A DNA stretch of 64,000 nucleotides from Alitta virens (taxonomy: Eukaryota; Annelida; Polychaeta; Phyllodocida; Nereididae). The stretch covers positions 34,618,685 through 34,682,684 of the forward strand of contig OW028578.1 in the NCBI GenBank assembly GCA_932294295.1, written 5' to 3'. The translations under genes and the position numbers were made by a program. Shown piece by piece: positions 60,836-64,000 of this stretch (the stretch's first letter is position 1; each line of letters begins with the position of its first letter). The notes below the pieces were generated by a model. That model was not told the origin of the DNA. It worked only from the letters and a program-made list of their open reading frames with translations, and made no database searches.

Positions 60836-61805
60836 GGAGGATCATTAAGTTAATTACGATGTTTGTTTATTTATTCACTTACAAGTTATAAGATTCTCAA
60901 ATCTCGCAAGTTTTGAGATTGTTTTTTTATAACTTCACGCCCATAAAAGTTCACTTAATAAATTCATAATACATTTATAACTAAAAATAAATGTATAGCT
61001 ACACCGTGTGCATAATTATTATAAAAGTGTGTTATTTTTCAATATTTCTAAAAGTTAACGAGCAAATTGAATGATGTCTGCAAATGAATCCCAAGCTCTA
61101 CCCCCAGCAAAACCCTTGATTTTATAACCAACAAATTCACATTGCTTATGTATAATGTTAAATAAAGCTAAAATAATGAAATCTTGGTGTGCATTATTTT
61201 TATGCAACTCACCAGCTCATCACTTTTCTATACTATATTTTAGACAATTAGTGGAACGATAACTTGGTGAAGCCTAAGACATAGATGGAATAACATCTAT
61301 AAAAGCATTTAAAACTATTCTTATTGGATCTATTTCATATAACTAAAATATAATAAAATATTAAATTACAGCAATGTAATTTCAAAATAAATACTACTAT
61401 CTCGCCACTTTTTCAGTTTGTGATATATTTTCCAATTCAAAAGTTGGATTAAGTAATTCTAAAGTATTTACAGTCCAAGATTTGGGATAAGAAGGTGAGA
61501 TGACCCCCGCAGTGCAGCCTCATCATGGACGTCCAATTCCCTCGCTGGCTGATGATTTCCGACCTTTTATGGGTCAATGTCTGAGTAATTACTTACATAA
61601 TGAACCTATACTACGACCTACATATATTTTGAGGTTTTTCTGGCTGCTGCAATTATTTTTCAATTTAAAAGTAATGCACTGTATATAGGTCATAAAAACA
61701 TGTTATTGCAGATCAATTATAGGTCATGCTTTTACCTGAAATAGCAGCCTTGACTTTTGACAAATTAAACAAAGTCATATTGCAACTAAAACTCGACAAA
61801 TACTA
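60836..61805. other. No recognised gene
   Basis: AT-rich. The block at 61,495-61,560 is less AT-rich but shows no conserved frame. Confidence 0.4.
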
Positions 61806-62130
61806 CACAAGACAAAACAAGACGAGACGAGACGAGATCAGACCAGACCAGACCAGACGAGACGAGACCAGACCAGACCAGACGAGACCAGACGAGACCA
61901 GACAAGATACGATGAGATACGATAAGACAACATAAGATATGATAAGATAAGATAAGATATGACAAGATATGATCAGATCAGATAAGATAAGATAAGATAA
62001 GATAAGATAAGATAAGATAAGATAAGATACGATAGATCAATTAGATAAGACAAGAAAGGTAGGTAGATAGATAGATAGATAAATGATAGATTGATAGATA
62101 GATAGACAGATCGATAGATAAATAGATATC
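61806..62130. repeat. GACGA/GACCA to (GATAA)n pentanucleotide array
   Basis: Starts as AGACGAGACCAGACCAGACC words, changes to AGATAAGATAAG, then to GATA tetramers. It is the complement-strand relative of the TTATC array at 34,130. Confidence 0.9.
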
Positions 62131-62548
62131 AGCTATATAGGCCTGTAAGTGGGGTCACCAATGCTTCACCATAGAAACTACGTATAAGAAACTATATAGA
62201 ACTAAGTAACACGCACAAGTCACACTGGGTGTCCTTGTTGCCGTAAATAATACAATTTCCTGTCACGTGACTGATGTATGGCCAATAGAAGCCCCCTTGT
62301 GGAAGTAACAGCAACGGATTCATCGATTGTTGTATCTGTACTATACAAGTACATGCAAAGTAATACATGTTCCAATTATGTCATTGATTGCTGTTCAGTA
62401 CTATGTGGTCCTATTTATACTACTGTAAGACATTGAATTGACTATATTCATGTGGTTTTTACTTCCAAAGAGTTTTTATTTACTTCCAATGTTAAGCTTA
62501 TTAAAGGTTAGATGGATTTCTCTGTAATAATATGGCTAATATATGTTG
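62131..62548. other. No recognised gene
   Basis: Contains CTGTCACGTGACTG and a CCAAT box (GGCCAATAG) near 62,262-62,290, possibly regulatory, but nothing more. Confidence 0.35.
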
Positions 62549-62782
62549 TGGTAGATTGGCCAATGTCTACACTTGTAAAACCACAAGATTGTAGGTTCGA
62601 GCCCCCGACCATGGCATGGAGGAACTGAGCAGATCCTCTGTAACTTTTTGCTCCACTCCACCCAGGTGTAAATGGGGAACAGCTGGCTATGGGCAGTGAT
62701 GGCGATTGTAGAGTGCTTAAACAACCGCAGGGAGTTCTGTGCAATGGGCTGTATTCTCCCCTGGAAGTTGAGAAAGGCTCAT
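62549..62782 (+). mobile_element. SINE-3, tRNA-derived
   Basis: B box GTAGGTTCGAGCCCCC at 62,591-62,606, with a plausible A box (GTGGTAGATTGGCCAATG) 44 bases upstream. A non-tRNA body follows up to TCCCCTGGAAGTTGAGAAAG. The body differs from SINE-1 and SINE-2. Confidence 0.6.
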
Positions 62783-63394
62783 GCGTAACAGGTCTTTTGG
62801 AATTTGGAGATGTTCTATTCTTTGACAGATGATGCGAAATACTGAATGCCTTTACATAAACTTTCATTAACAAATAGTAGATTTACAATGAAATAAATGG
62901 GAGCACTCAGTTTTATAATACCTTTCCCATCTGTCATAAAAACATCTTATTTATTTAATTTATTTTATATTAATCAGTCTAAAGTTCATGGTATCTTATA
63001 TAAGCTAGTTATGCCAGCTGTGGAAAGTTAGAAATCTGTCATAAGTCTAAAGAGTCCGCATACTTTTTGGTGTGACTGCATATGCCAATATGGTGCAGAA
63101 TCTAAAAACTCACAGACCCTGTTTGATCCTAAAACTCATCTCTAGATATATGCCAAGATATTCATTACTGTTCAGACAAAGACTGTTAAGTGTCAATTAA
63201 GGTGGCCTGGATAAAAACCATCATGCTTCGGACAGACAGAGACGAAGTACACAGAAAGACAAAGTCATTTTATCTTAGCTTTGTCTTAATAATTGTGCAC
63301 AGTATTGACATTTAGCTTAACTTACATGTAAGAGCCAATTCTTTCATGATTGATATTCTTTCATCAGTGTGTTCACATTATTGATCAGGAGTGT
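62783..63394. other. No recognised gene
   Basis: AT-rich, nothing assignable. Confidence 0.4.
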
Positions 63395-63590
63395 GGGCCT
63401 AGCTCAGTGGTAGCGCGCTGGGCTTACAACCCCTGGGTCCCGGGTTCAATTCCCGGTCGAGCCTTATTAGTTGGATGACCGTTTCATCCTTCATCTCATT
63501 GCCATGATCCCTGCCTGTACTAATTAGCCCTTCAGGAGCAGAAATACAGGACGTAAAGCCCTAATCCACCCACCCACCCACCTGTTAATG
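63395..63590 (+). mobile_element. SINE-4 with tRNA-Val(TAC)-like head
   Basis: The head, 63,395-63,463, has the D-arm sequence TAGCTCAGTGGTAGCGC, a CTTACAA anticodon loop (anticodon TAC) and a perfect T arm CCGGGTTCAATTCCCGG. The acceptor and anticodon stems are mispaired, so it is not a working tRNA gene. A non-tRNA tail follows and ends in CCACCCACCCACC, as in tRNA-derived SINEs. Confidence 0.65.
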
Positions 63591-63815
63591 ATCAGCCGTA
63601 AAAACACATGGAAGAAAATGCATTATCTCATATTGTTAGTAACATAACTTAGTATATAGATATTTATTTTTGTATTTGAATATCTTGTTAATGTCCTGGT
63701 TTCAAATTTCTACCTTCACATGTCTTATGAGCTTGATTTTGTATTTTATCTTCTGTCAATGTCAAATGCAGATCACTGATTGGCCAAGAGCTGATTGATA
63801 TATTCCTGTATTCAC
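63591..63815. other. No recognised gene
   Basis: AT-rich spacer. Confidence 0.3.
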
Positions 63816-64000
63816 AAAATGGTCAGTTTGGCCACGCCCTCTCAACGGATATTTTCAGTATCCCTGAAATGACGTCACGGCACGTGCGGACAATCCGTGG
63901 CAGAATCTCTCAGGCAAGTCCCATGACGCTGTCTACTTTACTGAACATTTTTAATCGTAGCTCCATAACGGATAGGAATTCGGACAAAACCTTGACATCA
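63816..64000. promoter_or_regulatory. Promoter-like block at the right edge
   Basis: GC- and CpG-richer than the preceding 5 kb. Contains GGCCACGCCCTC, a TGACGTCA site at 63,873-63,880 and GGCACGTGCGG. It may belong to a gene beyond the window; nothing is transcribed from it inside the window as far as I can see. Confidence 0.3.

Noticed and set aside
62508..62873. 121-codon frame on -
   Set aside because: Lies antisense over SINE-3, with no domain signature.
63395..63463. Functional tRNA-Val(TAC) gene
   Set aside because: T arm is perfect, but the acceptor and anticodon stems are mispaired and a SINE-like tail follows; scored as SINE head. A covariance-model tRNA scan would decide.

Overview
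The window is AT-rich, intron-rich animal DNA, probably from a lophotrochozoan (mollusc, annelid or brachiopod type). Three innexin gap-junction genes, a spliced motile-cilium gene, tRNA-derived SINEs, APE-type LINE remnants and many tetra- and pentanucleotide arrays support an invertebrate metazoan. The species cannot be named from the sequence. No bacterial or viral genes, CRISPR arrays or operons are present. All exon coordinates come from reading GT/AG sites and checking that the reading frame closes.

Left half (1-31,755): three complete innexin genes. Innexin A is on + (CDS 5,397-9,844, 4 exons, 418 aa). Innexin B is on - (18,965-15,982, 4 exons, 417 aa), tail-to-tail with A. Innexin C is on - (31,705-26,863, 6 exons, 447 aa). 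Each has four membrane segments, a YYQW motif, paired cysteines in both extracellular loops, and a splice acceptor shortly before its ATG. A and C share their first two intron positions; B shares neither. Introns and spacers hold tandem arrays (a 21-bp minisatellite in A, a 0.77-kb all-purine tract and GATA arrays in C), SINE copies and several short inverted-repeat elements (MITEs).

Middle (34,612-47,530, -): a complete nine-exon gene for a 369-aa leucine-rich-repeat protein recognised as LRRC23, a radial-spoke protein of motile cilia. Intron 8 holds a 2.5-kb pentanucleotide satellite with a broken LINE at its edge. Intron 7 holds a 3,065-bp foldback DNA transposon with 58-bp perfect terminal inverted repeats and a TAA target duplication.

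Right half (47,531-64,000): a cluster of related inverted-repeat elements. It includes a truncated relative of the intron-7 element, a 0.53-kb element whose 3' end seeded a 155-bp tandem repeat and then a longer compound satellite, and a 2,615-bp element flanked by TTA that carries a frameshifted MADF-like/poly-Gln protein gene. The 3-bp TWA duplications and the Myb/MADF-like gene point to PIF/Harbinger-type transposons. Beyond about 57.4 kb there are only tandem repeats, SINEs, a LINE 3' end, one unassigned possible exon and two promoter-like stretches.

The host genes do not form one obvious pathway: the innexins are a local paralogue cluster, and LRRC23 is an unrelated cilium gene. The least described material is the family of inverted-repeat elements with short reiterated subterminal words, and their relation to the adjacent satellites.
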